64,000 nt of DNA from Ectobius pallidus (Eukaryota; Arthropoda; Insecta; Blattodea; Ectobiidae), in NCBI GenBank assembly GCA_964059195.1, contig CAXKWD010000006.1:135096039-135160038 (forward strand). The letters are read 5' to 3'. The translations under genes and the position numbers were made by a program. This document shows, in pieces, positions 1-11,869 of this stretch (positions are counted from its first letter, which is position 1; each line of letters starts with the position of its first letter). The notes under the pieces were generated by a model. The model saw only the letters and a list, made by a program, of their open reading frames with translations. It had not been told where the DNA came from and searched no databases.

Positions 1-215
1 TTCAGTGCAGAATAAATATGACAAGATGTGAACGGCATTATTACGTCAAAATTGTCACTATCCGAGGGAGAAATACCGCAGAGTTCTACAAGGAGCTGAT
101 GGAAGCTTTATGGAATTTTTCCCATCCGTATCGAACTTTTAAGGGATCATGGAGTGGGAATGTATCCTTTTATGCTTCGAACTATCGGAACACATAAATG
201 GTCCCACATTTTCAA
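1..215 (+). pseudogene. mariner-like transposase, N-terminal remnant
   Basis: From an ATG at 18 the frame reads MTRCERHYYVKIVTIR, which resembles the N-terminal helix-turn-helix of mariner (Mos1-type) transposases, the part that binds the element's terminal repeats. The frame breaks soon after (a stop follows about 30 residues) and no DDD catalytic core follows. The same sequence, with the same atypical downstream phrase RDHGV, lies on the minus strand at 54330-54580, so both are copies of one already rearranged family member. The window edge cuts off any upstream terminal repeat. Assignment rests on family resemblance from memory. Confidence 0.6.
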
Positions 216-271
216 AAGTAAAATAGCAGACATGATTTATGTCCCACCCCTCGTATATTTAACGTGAATGT

Positions 272-348
272 TTCTGGGCGGGAATCGAACCCGGGTTTTC
301 AGATTTGTGCGCGGGCGCCTGGAGCACTAGGCTCTCACAGGACCCAGA
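272..348 (-). repeat. tRNA-like unit (SINE head or tRNA pseudogene)
   Basis: On the minus strand a perfect internal B box (GGTTCGATTCC, at 281-291) sits in a 77-nt stretch whose ends pair as a seven-base acceptor-like stem (TCTGGGT with GCCCAGA, one G-T pair). No convincing anticodon arm was found and the middle is longer than in a standard tRNA. It is better read as a tRNA-derived repeat than as a working tRNA. Confidence 0.5.
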
Positions 349-1187
349 CACATTCTAAATCTTCCACAATTCTTTAATATCGAAATACCCCTCCCACATC
401 TGTTTTTTTTTTCACCAGTTGTGTGTCGATTTAATTGCTAGGTACTAGTGTAGGTTAGTTAAGTGTTTACAGTTTCTCTAGTTTATAGACTATTTTTAGT
501 ATGAAATAGGAAAGTGTTTCATATTATTATACGAAATGTCTCCTAGAATAAAATCATGAATATTCGATGTACCTTTTCTCCAAAACTATCCTTGACAGAC
601 ATATGACATTTTTATATGTTATAGATATGTACTTTGGCTATATACTGAAGTTTAGGTGTTTTAATTTAGCATTCAGATTTAATAAATTATAATTTTTTAC
701 TATATTGAACTTTTTCTCTACACTTTACAACATATATTTCTCATTAAAGTGATTACAAAATTGAAATATGTAATTTTGAGAGCTTCAGTATATTCACAAT
801 ATCTGGATAAACAAACTGTGAAAATTTCAAGACCCTACATGCAATAGAAATTCAGAAAAGATACATTAAGTAATTGAAAAATAAACTTACTCAAAACAGC
901 CTCCGAAGTTGGAATATCAAAATAAGTCAGCCCCATAACTTGGTTCACCTTCCATACACAACATTTAAAAAAAATATTTAAAATATTTAGACTTAACAGT
1001 ACAGCAATGATTTGTAGCTCATTTTGAAGCTAGAACTTCAGAGTTATTTTTAAGCAATGAAAATAAAAAAGCATTTTTTGACCCAAAATCTCATTCCGGA
1101 TCCCCTTAATATATAACCTATGATAAGTAAGTATGTACAATGATCTTGTTTTTACCATAATGTTTAGAAGTCTTCACATAATTTTAA
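349..1187. other. AT-rich DNA, no feature seen
   Basis: Low-complexity AT-rich sequence with no reading frame, inverted repeat or tRNA-like signal that I can support. Confidence 0.6.
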
Positions 1188-1453
1188 GGGAAGCGGCTCT
1201 TGCAACGCTTCGCCACTGGTTGGTGAGAACGCATTGGTGGGTCAAGTATGCAATCCCTTTCCTTCCTGGAGCTGCAGCACGTGAGGGTATGCCAGACCCT
1301 GCGTTCCACACCGTTCTCATTACTGCCAATCCTGTCTTCTGCATTTAAATATGCAATTAACTGGGCCAGGTGGCTCCCCAGAATAGATCGATCGCGCCAC
1401 CACTCTGCTGCTGCTGAGGAAGCGAATCCTGCTCCCTCGGGGGGGGGGGGGGG
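1188..1453. other. GC-rich islet ending in a 15-G run
   Basis: Markedly more GC-rich than both flanks and ending in 15 consecutive G at 1439-1453. The minus strand is open for about 85 codons across it without an obvious start codon; the predicted residues match no family I recognise. It could be part of an unlisted repeat or a gene scrap. Confidence 0.35.
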
Positions 1454-1879
1454 AGATGAAATAAATATTAACCATATTGTGATATATGAATTCAGGTTCT
1501 TTGAGGTGTATGCATTTCGATTTCCTATTATAATAAAATCTTGTATCTAAGTTCACTACGTCTGCATTGTTTACGCACTGGAGTTTTCTGGAACGCCCTG
1601 AAATCATATCGATTGCCAGAATAGAAAAGACCCTTCCACTAATTTCGAACGTTTTATATCGAATTTCAAAATCAGAGCTCGAAAAGTTAGTATAGACATT
1701 ACGCTTCAGAAATTGCTGCTAAGGATTGCGGTTTTTTCATTGGTAATCCCATGAAGAAAATGTAACGGATTATAAAGTAAGAACTACTTTCTTACTTGTG
1801 TTGTTAAAATTAAATTAATATTATCTCAGTTGTGAGATGAACAATCGAATGAATTGCCTGATTCTAATCAATGTTACCA

Positions 1880-2607
1880 ATAACATATGAAAAACAGTTA
1901 ACCTAGTTCAGATAAATTAACATAAGAACAGAATAAATCAACTCCCTTGCACCGAATCGAAATTGTGTTTTTAATCAATGCACATTTATATTATTTTATG
2001 TTCTGAATAAGTTATGTTGTATAAAATATTGTGTTTTTATTCTGTTCACTGGCACAGTTTGATATATTAATCACTGTACATCAATACCGTACGTTTCCAG
2101 TAACGAGCTGACGTTTTATAAGATAAAATCGCTTCCTTGTGTTCGTAGCAAGTAGGTAAAATACCGTGTTTGGTCGTTGTCAGAGGCATTGCTGGTCAAA
2201 ATCAAATACGCGTCCTACGAATGGAATAATCATAGGAAGATTTTTGTAAAGAGATAGGAAATACGTTAAGGAGTAGATTTTTAGAAGTTATTATTGCATG
2301 CTCATTTATTAGAACTTTCAAAAAATCTTCTGAAAATGTAATGTATCGTGCTTTTTTCATGTTCAATTTCGATTATCGACACTTTTAATCAAGCTTTTCA
2401 AGGGCATACATAATACCGGTACCTTTTCTTTGGCTATTAAATTCATTTGACACGTATTTTATATTGACCAATAATGTTTAGCAATGACTAGGATATTGAC
2501 CAAGGTAATTTATTTCGTAATAAATTGCTAGGAACACAAGGATGCGATTTTATCTGACTAAACGCCAACTCGTTACTGGAAACGTAAGGTATCAATATGC
2601 AGTGATT
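1880..2607 (-). mobile_element. long inverted-repeat element, copy 1
   Basis: Two arms of about 140 bp face each other: 2069-2210 begins AATCACTGTACATCAATACC and 2446-2607 ends in its near reverse complement. Both arms hold TTTCCAGTAACGAG and TAAAATCGC. The sequence outside the left arm (1880-2068) is also repetitive, because it matches 57905-58085 together with the arm. So the element does not end at the inverted repeat; the arm is an internal or duplicated block. No transposase was seen. Confidence 0.6.
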
Positions 2608-3213
2608 CTTTCTTTCCATCTTTCTTTTCACTTGTTTGTTTCCAGAATCCAATTCATAAAAAAAATATGGCTCTAATGACTATTTTCCATTTCTATAAGA
2701 AAATGTATTCCCCTACAGAAATATCATCCATGCGAGAAGAAATGAAAAACATAGTATAAGCTATGAGAGATATACAAGATTTTATGGGTTTGTGGATTTG
2801 TTATTTTGAAATGCGGACATAATGATTTTGATATATACCAATTATAGTTATCTGTATCAAGGTGCGTTAGGTAAACCCTGTAGCTGCAATAATATTGGCT
2901 GAATCCTATTGCATTATGTATGATTGAAACACCCTTCCCTACAATGTTGGCACAAATTGTCCAGTGAGAGATGAATGTCACGTGATCATTGTTTCATTGA
3001 CACAATATCGTCCACTACTTTATAAAATGCAGAATTAACATTAATTGTAAGAAATAGACTATTTATGTTCTTCCAAACTTCCTTAAAATTCCTTTCCGGA
3101 TGTAGTATCCTCGTCGATTTATTTCCTCTGTGTCTTAACTGTTTTTTAGTGTTTCTTCTAGTTTATTTTGGATTTGCTGGTTTAAAATCTCCAATGTAGC
3201 TGATCTTTTTTTT

Positions 3214-3214
3214 A

Positions 3215-3248
<34 letters not shown>
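3214..3248. repeat. (TTA)n microsatellite
   Basis: About eleven tandem TTA units. Confidence 0.9.
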
Positions 3249-3442
3249 TTTATATGAACAGTCTGATGGGACGGAAGATTCCGCAAGGTGATCTGTTCAT
3301 GCGAAAAGTTATACCTCCTGCTCAATTAATTACTTACCGGATACTATTATCTTGACGCGAAATGGCAAGTGAAGTTCATATTTCTGCAAACTTACCTACC
3401 TAACTCGAAAGGAAAAGTTCTCATGGTAACTTAATGGTATAC

Positions 3443-3703
3443 CAATTCCGGGGTGCGCGGTAAAAGAGAGTTAAGTCCACTTTCTTTTACTGAGAATTAG
3501 AGTGACTTAACACACAATACCAGGCCAACATAGCTTTAGATGGATAAACCTATGAGGCACACATCCATTACTACCGTACAGTTTTGGATATGACTGGACT
3601 CAACACAAATGTAGATGACATCCTTATCTATATCTCTATGGACATATCTCAATTTTTTTAGGATGGTGGACTTAACTCTCTTTGCCCGCGCACCCCGGAA
3701 TTG
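3443..3703. mobile_element. MITE-like element with about 38-bp inverted ends
   Basis: Left end CAATTCCGGGGTGCGCGG and right end, read in reverse, match closely and the match continues through AGAGAGTTAAGTCCAC on both sides. Total length is about 260 bp. Either AATT is a 4-bp target duplication outside CCGGGGTGCGC termini or the termini include CAATT; one copy cannot decide. There is no coding sequence inside that I recognise. Confidence 0.7.
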
Positions 3704-4620
3704 AAGCGTAAGTTGCGGTGTCCTCAGCTCAAATATAAAGATTATAAATAAGTCAGTTTCATCAATGTGATAAAGTTGTTCTCCAGATAAATTATTTCTG
3801 AATCCTACAGTATACAGTACCACTAATATAATTTATATAGAAAAATCTAATAAATAATTATCATGGTATGTAGAGGTTTCCCAATGTAATATTCAATTAT
3901 CGGTCGACAGTGGGAAGAAGCAATAGTCATAACTATGATGGATATGGGAATGAGAGAGCAAGCATTGGAAAGCGGCAAACCTTCTCCTCCCCCCTCTGTA
4001 ATCCACATTTTCCAAAGGATAGAGGAATTTTAATATTCTGCATTCCGCTCGTTCTCCACCGACTGTCTTCCAGCTCCTCCTCCCATTTAGTGCTTTGTCC
4101 TCACTGGCAGTGCTGGTGTTAGTAATGTTAAAGGAACAAGAAAAATTTTCTTCCCTCTCCCATGGCGTGACTTAATTTCGGGCTCATCCTCGATGGCTTT
4201 TCAAGAAGTAAATGCCACTGAAAAACTATGAATATCGATGGAGCTGTTTGAACTTGATTACGTAGATGTGAGTTGGTCTTTTTTTCCTCAGAATGATAAT
4301 TTATTATACCCGTATTGGTGTTAGTAAGAATTAAGATTAGGTTAAAACGGTAAATTATAATACAAGTAGAACACTGGAAGGATGGTATAATGACTAATTT
4401 GGATAGCAGTAATAGTCTGGAACTTACAAAGAATGCGGGTGCACAAGTAGTAGAGACATACGAGTGTAGTACGATTACTCCATCTGGTTCTCTCCGAATA
4501 TATATACTGCGAGATTCGTGTGTACGTCATTGCAGGGGACACAGTGGATGCCTACGTCTCAATAGCACTGAATATTATAAATAGCGCCTTGCGGATTGTG
4601 TTTAGATAACACGCAGTACA
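3704..4620. other. no recognisable gene
   Basis: AT-rich sequence. A short minus and plus strand overlap of open frames at 4340-4590 shows no family resemblance, so I do not call a gene. Confidence 0.5.
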
Positions 4621-4639
4621 CGGCTGTCGGAGAAGAAGC

Positions 4640-5065
4640 CTGTACCGCGTTACTTTCCGGGCTTAACTGGGTATGTGTGCAAAATTTCGTGCAAATTGGT
4701 CAAGAAATGTAGATTTGTATAGGGAACATACATAGTCACATACATACATACACACTTATGATCTGGCTTGGTTGACTCATACTTTTTTTGTTATGATAAC
4801 ATGTGAAAGCGGAACTCTCAAACTGTGAATATGTCACCCTTCAATTTTTTAATCTTTTTTTATGCAAACATTTGACGGCAGAACTCTCTAACTGTGCCTC
4901 ATTTCACATTTCCGACTTTTCTCGTGGATTTTCCCAACAAATTCTTTCATACAAACCTTGTCCTGAGAATTACGAAAAAAAAAAAAAAATCAGCCAGATC
5001 GGTCGAGCCGTTCTCAAGTGATGCGGCAACATACATTTTGGTAATTCATTTTTAATAATATAGAT
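4640..5065 (+). repeat. interspersed repeat fragment
   Basis: The phrase CCGCGTTACTTTCCGGGC followed by TGTGCAAAATTTCGTGC recurs, diverged, at 11380-11460. The end of the block (TCGGTCGAGCCGTTCTCAAG, then an AT-rich stretch) has the look of the 3' tails of degenerate dispersed insect repeats. The class cannot be set from this window. Confidence 0.45.
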
Positions 5066-6440
5066 GAGGCTCTACAGATTTCGACATTGCCTATGTTGTT
5101 GTGTGGCTTATTGAGAATTTCCGATATTATGAATATTAAATTGCTGTAGAAAAGCTCCTCGAGATATGTGCAGTATTGCAAGATCTTTACGAAAGTGTCA
5201 TAGACTTAACAAATCCGTCATCCAGGTGATGAAATTCTTTTAACAGCATTACAATTCATGCTTTCATCATTCATTAGAATGATTTCTAGGGCCCACAAAA
5301 AAAAATTCCTGTTATAATGGACGTTGTCAGCGATATTCTACCGATTTATCGGATAAATTTATTTATCTTTCATATGGAGTCGCCTCCGAACCTGAGAAAC
5401 GTCAAAGGGTTTATCTAAACAGCAAAACATTAATTTGATATCTCTGTACGGAAACTTTGATTACAAACAGAATAATAATTTGTGTTATATGAATATTAAA
5501 GCTTGTCTTACGCGAATTGGCCTATTCAAACAGAGGTGTGCCCAGTGTACTGATATAATACAAGGAATACCATTCTCCTGCTTTCAATGCTGAATAAGGA
5601 AAACGATACTATTATTTTACTGCAAACATTACAGATGCCGATTCCTTGGTATCTGGACCGCAATTGCTGTGAACTATATTGCAAGGTTCCTCCTCCTATA
5701 GGGATTATATAGACCCTCATGATGTGGACAAAGGAGGAAGGAATATCCTTTGCGTTCTATACGTGACCGTAATATTCGAATCTGAATGCTAAAGTATGAT
5801 TCTCATGAACCTCCTCTAGTGGTCCACAATATAATGTTTCATACTGATACCGAAGTAGTTCCGTATTGAATTTACGTCTCTAACATTTTTTGTGACATAA
5901 ACATTAGTTTGGCGTAGGGGCAGTCTTATTAATAACTTTAAGTCTTACTTGATGGGATTATAATTCCTGGATCTTGATTTGTAAGTAGTTAAATAGAAAT
6001 CATTCTGCTAACATATAGCAATAATCTTAAGGAAAGAAATAATTTTTATTATAGTCACGTTCACAACTTCCTTCATATTAACGGAAGCTATAACTGATAC
6101 AATTAGTAATAACTGATACCTTCATCGGAAAAGGGAGGTTATGTCAGAAATACGGAACTTTGCAGAAAACTAAAAGAAATTCTTGTAATCTTTATTATTT
6201 CACTTGCTTTAACAGTTTTCACTCCCATGAAATTTCTTTAAGTAAAAATATACTTTTAAAACTTCTTCTAGATAATATTACGACAAAAAATAAACTGTTA
6301 TACAGTACCGGTACTTTACTTTTATACATATAATTTTATGCTTGTACTATTTTACTATTTTATTTTTGGTGCACTAGCAAAGAAATTTAAAAATGGTGTA
6401 TTTTTTAAAGGCTGACATTTGGGAAAATAATTTATATAAT
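5066..6440. other. no recognisable gene
   Basis: AT-rich DNA with short random open frames only. Confidence 0.5.
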
Positions 6441-6549
6441 GGAATGATGATGCTTTCACACTGTCCGTGTGTAGACTAAGGTAGAAAGGTAGAGTCGGAC
6501 TAAAAAATTCAATACCTATACACGGCCATTGTGAAAGAATTATCATTCC
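6441..6549. repeat. 109-bp foldback repeat
   Basis: GGAATGATGATGCTTTCACA at 6441 is mirrored by a near-complementary arm ending at 6549 (arms about 33 bp). The loop contains GGTAGAGTCGGACTAAAAAA, whose reverse complement recurs directly 3' of the tRNA-like unit at 6704-6774. Confidence 0.65.
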
Positions 6550-6703
6550 ACTGTGGCTTACTAGTGGTTTACTATGAAGCCCGGGCCTTAAAGCACTTAC
6601 AGGTTGTAAGTCATCACTGGGTTATTATCTCATATTGAGAACGCCTGGTGGTATACCGGGACATGTGAGTCAGTTGGAGAATTTAATGTTTTGCCTGCAT
6701 GTT

Positions 6704-6774
6704 GCTATGGTAGCTCAATGGTAGAGCAGCGTCACGGAGAGCCGAATATCCTGGTTCAAATCCCGGCTATAGCA
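6704..6774 (+). tRNA. tRNA-like sequence, probably a pseudogene or SINE head
   Basis: A 71-nt unit with a seven-pair acceptor stem (GCTATGG with CTATAGC, one G-T), a D-arm pair GCTC/GAGC, A box TAGCTCAATGG and B box GGTTCAAATCC. The T stem has one mismatch. The anticodon stem pairs at only three of five positions and base 33 would be C instead of the near-universal T, so function is unlikely. If folded, the anticodon would read GGA. Its 3' flank is the reverse complement of the core of the foldback at 6441-6549. Confidence 0.45.
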
Positions 6775-6809
6775 TTGAATTTTTAAGTCTGACTCTACCT
6801 TTTCAATTT

Positions 6810-9800
6810 ATATAATTATACTTAAATTTATAACATTTGTTTTGTGTCATATATTTCTACATTTTAAGTCTTACATTACTTACCATCTAAGTCGAAGGTG
6901 AGTTTTCCTTTATTGAAAAATTCTGTTCTGTTTTTCGGACATTACCTGTCACTGCCGATGACAAAGTGATATATTTTTTTTCACAATGAAATGTCAGATT
7001 GGTTTTGTTTCCTTTTCTTCTAATGTTAGTTTACTTTATTTGTATAATTTCAGTATATTTCGAGTACCAGTTATTTCAAGATCCTGTTAATTATAATGTA
7101 TTCATGTTCTATTAGAGATTTCTATTCACAAGCTAAAATCTGTTTAAACAAAACTTTGAACTGTATACATTCAGAGAAAACACTATATACAGAACAGTGA
7201 AAGGAGTAGGGAATATTATGATTTCTGAGCTCTGTTATTATGTGGGGTGTTTAGTAATAATTCCTTGAATGACTTTACAAATGGAGACGCAAATGCCTGT
7301 TGACGTCATTTTCATTCGCTTGTTCTTGTTCCTACAGTAAACTTACATACTCATGTATGCATGAAGACTGTTTCCGCAAATTAGATTTGTTTACAACTTT
7401 ACCAGAACTGTTGAGAGGTAAATGCTATATATGACACCAAGAGATTTAGAGCATTTAATGGAATTGTATAATAATCACGAACCGTTTGATAAGTCCTCTA
7501 CTTATTCTCTTTTTATTATTTTTTTCGTGAGCTTGCTCATTTATTTTGTATATAATACTATATTTTTTACTTCCATAGATTATAAGCTCGATGATCGAAA
7601 TTCTATCAGTCCAGTTTAATCGAAACAAAGACGTTGGAACTTATCATGTTTGAATACTTGAGTTAAGCACCGGCAAGTGTTAAATCATACATTTCTTCAT
7701 GCTTATTTGCTATACAGTTGCTTATTTCCAAAGCACACTGAAGCAGGAAATGAAGAGATGATAATTTCTGTAGGGATCGAACTTCAATCTACGTAATTTC
7801 ATAATATAACTTGCCTAAAAAGACCATAGATCTTATGACTAGCATGACTGTCACAGGAGGAAACAACAATATAATTACTTAAGCCTATTACTTTTATTTT
7901 CATGTTCTATTGTAGGGCCTATCTATTGAATATTTGCTATATGAATTGTTTGAGACCATTTATGCTCAATTATAATTTGTTTAGCTGATTTGTTTTAGTT
8001 AACCGAGGGAAGCGAGATCCTATTTGATCTACCGTTTGGTATTTCGTCTGTCTGTAAATTTGTTAGTTACGAGTTGTTCGCTTTTCTTCCAACGTGGCGC
8101 GGATGTTCCTTGATGTCATTAAATACGAAGTGTGTAAGAATTTTTTTTTATTCCGTTTCATGATGGTGGCTATTTTCATGGCTCTAGTTCATGTAATGTC
8201 CAGCTTCTTTCAACGATTCTAGCCAGACTGTTCTCTTGGAAATCTTGTATTCACATTGAATGACAACATTGGCTAAGCCTTTAAAGACTATGAGAAGGAC
8301 AGATTTTTTGTGATGCGAGGTGTACTTTTAACAGAACTACCAGTTACATTGTGCTAACTGGTTGTATAGTAACACATCTCTTCAAGTTATAGCCTATGTG
8401 TAATTTAGGTTCATTAAAATAATATCTGAGTTGATAATAATTGTCAGTGGTTTACAAGTTCTTTCGTAAAATCTTGTTCTTGTTACGCGTTTCAGCGTTA
8501 ATTTTCCATCACTAGGTCTACAATAATTGTATTTTAATGCACTGATAATTCATAAATATTTTTTGTGTTATTGACAGAACAGAATGGTCCGATATATTTA
8601 TGAGTTATTACAATCTCCTTTTACTTTATAATTTCTTACTAAGTATTTCAATAGCAAACTGAACTGTTATACACCATGCAGTACTGTACCTTTACAGTAG
8701 TTTTCGAACTACCCACAGCTTGAAATATAAAACAGCCAACGAATGGGGAATAATTATCTCTTCTTCTCATTTGTTTCAGGTAAGAATATCCTGTTCAGTC
8801 ATTGACATGGTCATCATCGCCACTTGTACTCTTCACGTCTGAAGGGAAGCTGCGGTAACTTCCGTACATTGATGTGAGTTATGTGTACAAATTAAATTAT
8901 TGTTATTATTATTATTATTATTAATATATTTTCTTATCTGACCTAATTTCATTAGAACTTAATACTTCTACAGACAAATAACTAATCTCATAATCCCACA
9001 AAGTCTATTGACGTGTCTGCCAAAGGCAATTTAATTTTTATTACTGACCTCAAGCGTGAGTACGTCTCATGGAAATTAAGTGTTTTTATATGTAGTTGAT
9101 GTAGCCTCTTATAAACTATTCCTTTACTTATTTATTCTGAAATGATCAAATGTGCGAAACTTGTGCTGTACATACGACTTAAATGTTCCATATTTCGTTA
9201 GATGTAAAGAGTAGAAAGAAATAATTTTCCTAACAATAATAAAGCGAAATTATGGATGACTCCTCTTATTACTTTCCTTTGTGGTATTAGGCCGCCATGA
9301 AGGTTAGTTGTTCTTGTATGCACGATTAAAAATAAAATTATGAAGATGATAAAGTAATAATTGTCGAACTCAGTAGTGAATCGATAGCGTGCCCAGTTTG
9401 AATCTGGTTTGAAGTTTTCGGGACTTAAATTCTTGGGCACCTGTATCACAATATGAAAGCATAGTATTGGAACAGCGACGTTGGAAAAATTACCACTGTC
9501 CAAATAAAATAAATTGTACGATTGTTTATTGTAGGTCTACAAGTTTGGCGAATAGTGCAAGAAGAAAATGATCGAAAATATCCTTTCCTTTATCTGGCAT
9601 CTGTTTAAAATTTCTTTATTGTTCAGTTGGGAGTGCATTTCTTCATGTCTAACTTCTTAAACGTACTCCATATCCAGAATTTAAAATACTTCTCGACTTC
9701 CAACAACCTTAATGTTAAATCCCGTGCTTTGAATAATGACTAACTTAAAGAAAACCAAGTTCTTACTATTTTATGATCTGTTGCTGCACTCCAAAGGGAC

Positions 9801-11370
9801 ACATTAAATTTATCGGAGGAAATAAAAAGTTACAAAAATAGGCTCTTTTTTTGTGATCAGATGATTAGATCTAATCGGCCGATTTTGCATTCGACTCATT
9901 ATCGATTTTGCACTCGACTCTTTATCAATTTTGCATTCGACTTGATCAATTTCCCTAAGTGATATTTTCTGAAACGTAAGGCGTGTGTTTCTTGATGTTA
10001 TAATGTACGAACTTAAATGATTGAAGGAACGATCTTTAAACTGTATGGGATCCTGTACATACCGACATGTCCTCTGGGTACATGAGTTAATCACAGAGAG
10101 AAGCAAGCCTTCTCCATGTACACAGTATGAAGCTTATGTTGTCTAATGGTGGCGGATGGACGTCCAATGTGTATTTTGTTAGGAAATCCATTAAGAGAGG
10201 ACAAAGCTCTCCGCTAGTGGTACAGTTAATGATGGTGACAATCAAACGAAACACGCCTCCTAGACAATGGACGGCGACATGACTGGAAATTGACTCGCTT
10301 GCTCCTTCTCCCTCATTACTTACCTCAAAAGTGTTAAGACAGACGGAAATTACTACGTAAATTGGAGTGCGTCTTTGGAATTCTCAGCATCAACTGTTGT
10401 CTCACTACTCTTTACATTTAGAAGTCATGACCTTTCCTACCATGTCTAAATCGTTTATAAACATCAGAAGCAAGCTTACTATAATGTGTTCCTTTTCTAC
10501 TATATAAAAACCAATTTCGTATACATGTCACTAGCTTAATTTCAATTTGAAATTAACTTACGGAGGACTTGCGATTTTCAAAATTTATTTCCCTGTATAG
10601 GTTTCTAGACTTTGAAGCGAAGATGAGCGACCTATCACACTTGGACCTATTTCCTCATAAAGTGCATATATAATATATGACATATATAATTTATAATTTT
10701 GGAACCCATTGCTGCACATTACATTTTAACATAACATTTTACAGTCCATTCGGAATATTGTATTTCCCATTTTCATGTTGTTATACAACCTTTTCGGGAC
10801 CAAAATCAAAAGAAAATTCATATCACTTTCACACATTCTTCCCCCATAATCTTAAACATAATAAATTAATGCGCACATAGGACCAAAAATGATCCATCCT
10901 ATTTTGCCTCCTTTTACATGCGTACGCTTACAATAAACATCGCTATTTCTCAACTAATACAAACCGTACTGCGATGAATAACGTATCAATGGATATAATT
11001 TTTTACAGACTTCTGATATAGGATACTCGCTTACTATCGTTGTCACAAATTATGGCTGAACAGCTGAAAATGCTGTCCCCGCAATACGATCCCTTATTCT
11101 ACATCAAAATGTCAAAGTGAGAAAATGATATTCTCCATACCCAAGATAGAGAAACTTATGTGATGCAACACACCAGATATTTATTTAAGTTCATTTCATT
11201 CTCCATACTTGATTTAGAGAAATGAATGAAATCGATTAGCTATCTAATTATTTGTCAAAGTTCATTCCATGTTGTTGTCATCAGAACTGAATTGTGTTTG
11301 GTGAATTCAATGTAATATTTTCATAAATTATATAATTTTTTCAAGGAAGGGATGGTTTGTTTGAATTTTA
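6810..11370. other. long AT-rich stretch without genes
   Basis: Nothing coding supported. It contains a (TTA)n tract at 8899-8923, a fragment at about 8000-8100 (CCGAGGGAAGCGAGATCC then CGTCTGTCTG) that recalls the composite repeat at 11.4-13.8 kb, and a short tandem repeat at 9872-9952. Confidence 0.5.
9872..9952. repeat. short tandem repeat, about 28-bp unit
   Basis: Three imperfect units of the type CGATTTTGCATTCGACTC followed by a short AT spacer. Confidence 0.65.
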
Positions 11371-11379
11371 AAGTTGACC

Positions 11380-11740
11380 GCGTTTCTTTCCGGGTTGAAG
11401 TGGGCACATGTGCAAAATTTCATGCAAATTGCTCAAAGCATATATATTTTTATATGGAACTTACATATCAATACACTTTCAATTTTATTATAAGTTAGTA
11501 GAAGTAGATGAACGCACAGCCAACGGCACCTATGAAACGAGATAGTATTCATTGTGAGATTAATTGCCATAGCAACCGGGGTAAAAAGAGCATTGAGTGT
11601 CTATGACAAAATTCACTATGCGGGAGTTCTTGGGGCTAGAGAACTCGAATCTGAGGTATTTTTTCCCACGGGCATTGCACTTTCATCGTGTACATCGAAA
11701 CCGGGATTATATTTTTTTTAGTTATCTATTGCTTTAATTG
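11380..11740 (+). repeat. composite repeat family, 5' part
   Basis: Shares two blocks with 15365-15740. One is ATTGCCATAGCAAC followed by an AAAAAGAGCAT-type stretch. The other is GAACTCGAATCTGAGGT then TTTTTTCCC and GGGCATTGCACTT. The first block also occurs at 33040-33160. Confidence 0.6.
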
Positions 11741-11869
11741 TTTATTCATGATTTAGGTATGGTTTATGAGTCTGTTTTAATAATTTCATTTTGAAACTTT
11801 ATGCCCATACGGAAGCACAAGATTCGTTCTATTCGTTTAATTATTAAGTGCCAGTATGGTACTTTATGA

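Noticed and set aside
2724..2981. 85-codon minus-strand frame
   Set aside because: Composition typical of AT-rich chance frames; no motif or homologous wording.
6704..6774. Functional tRNA gene
   Set aside because: Weak anticodon stem and C at position 33; better as a pseudogene or SINE head.
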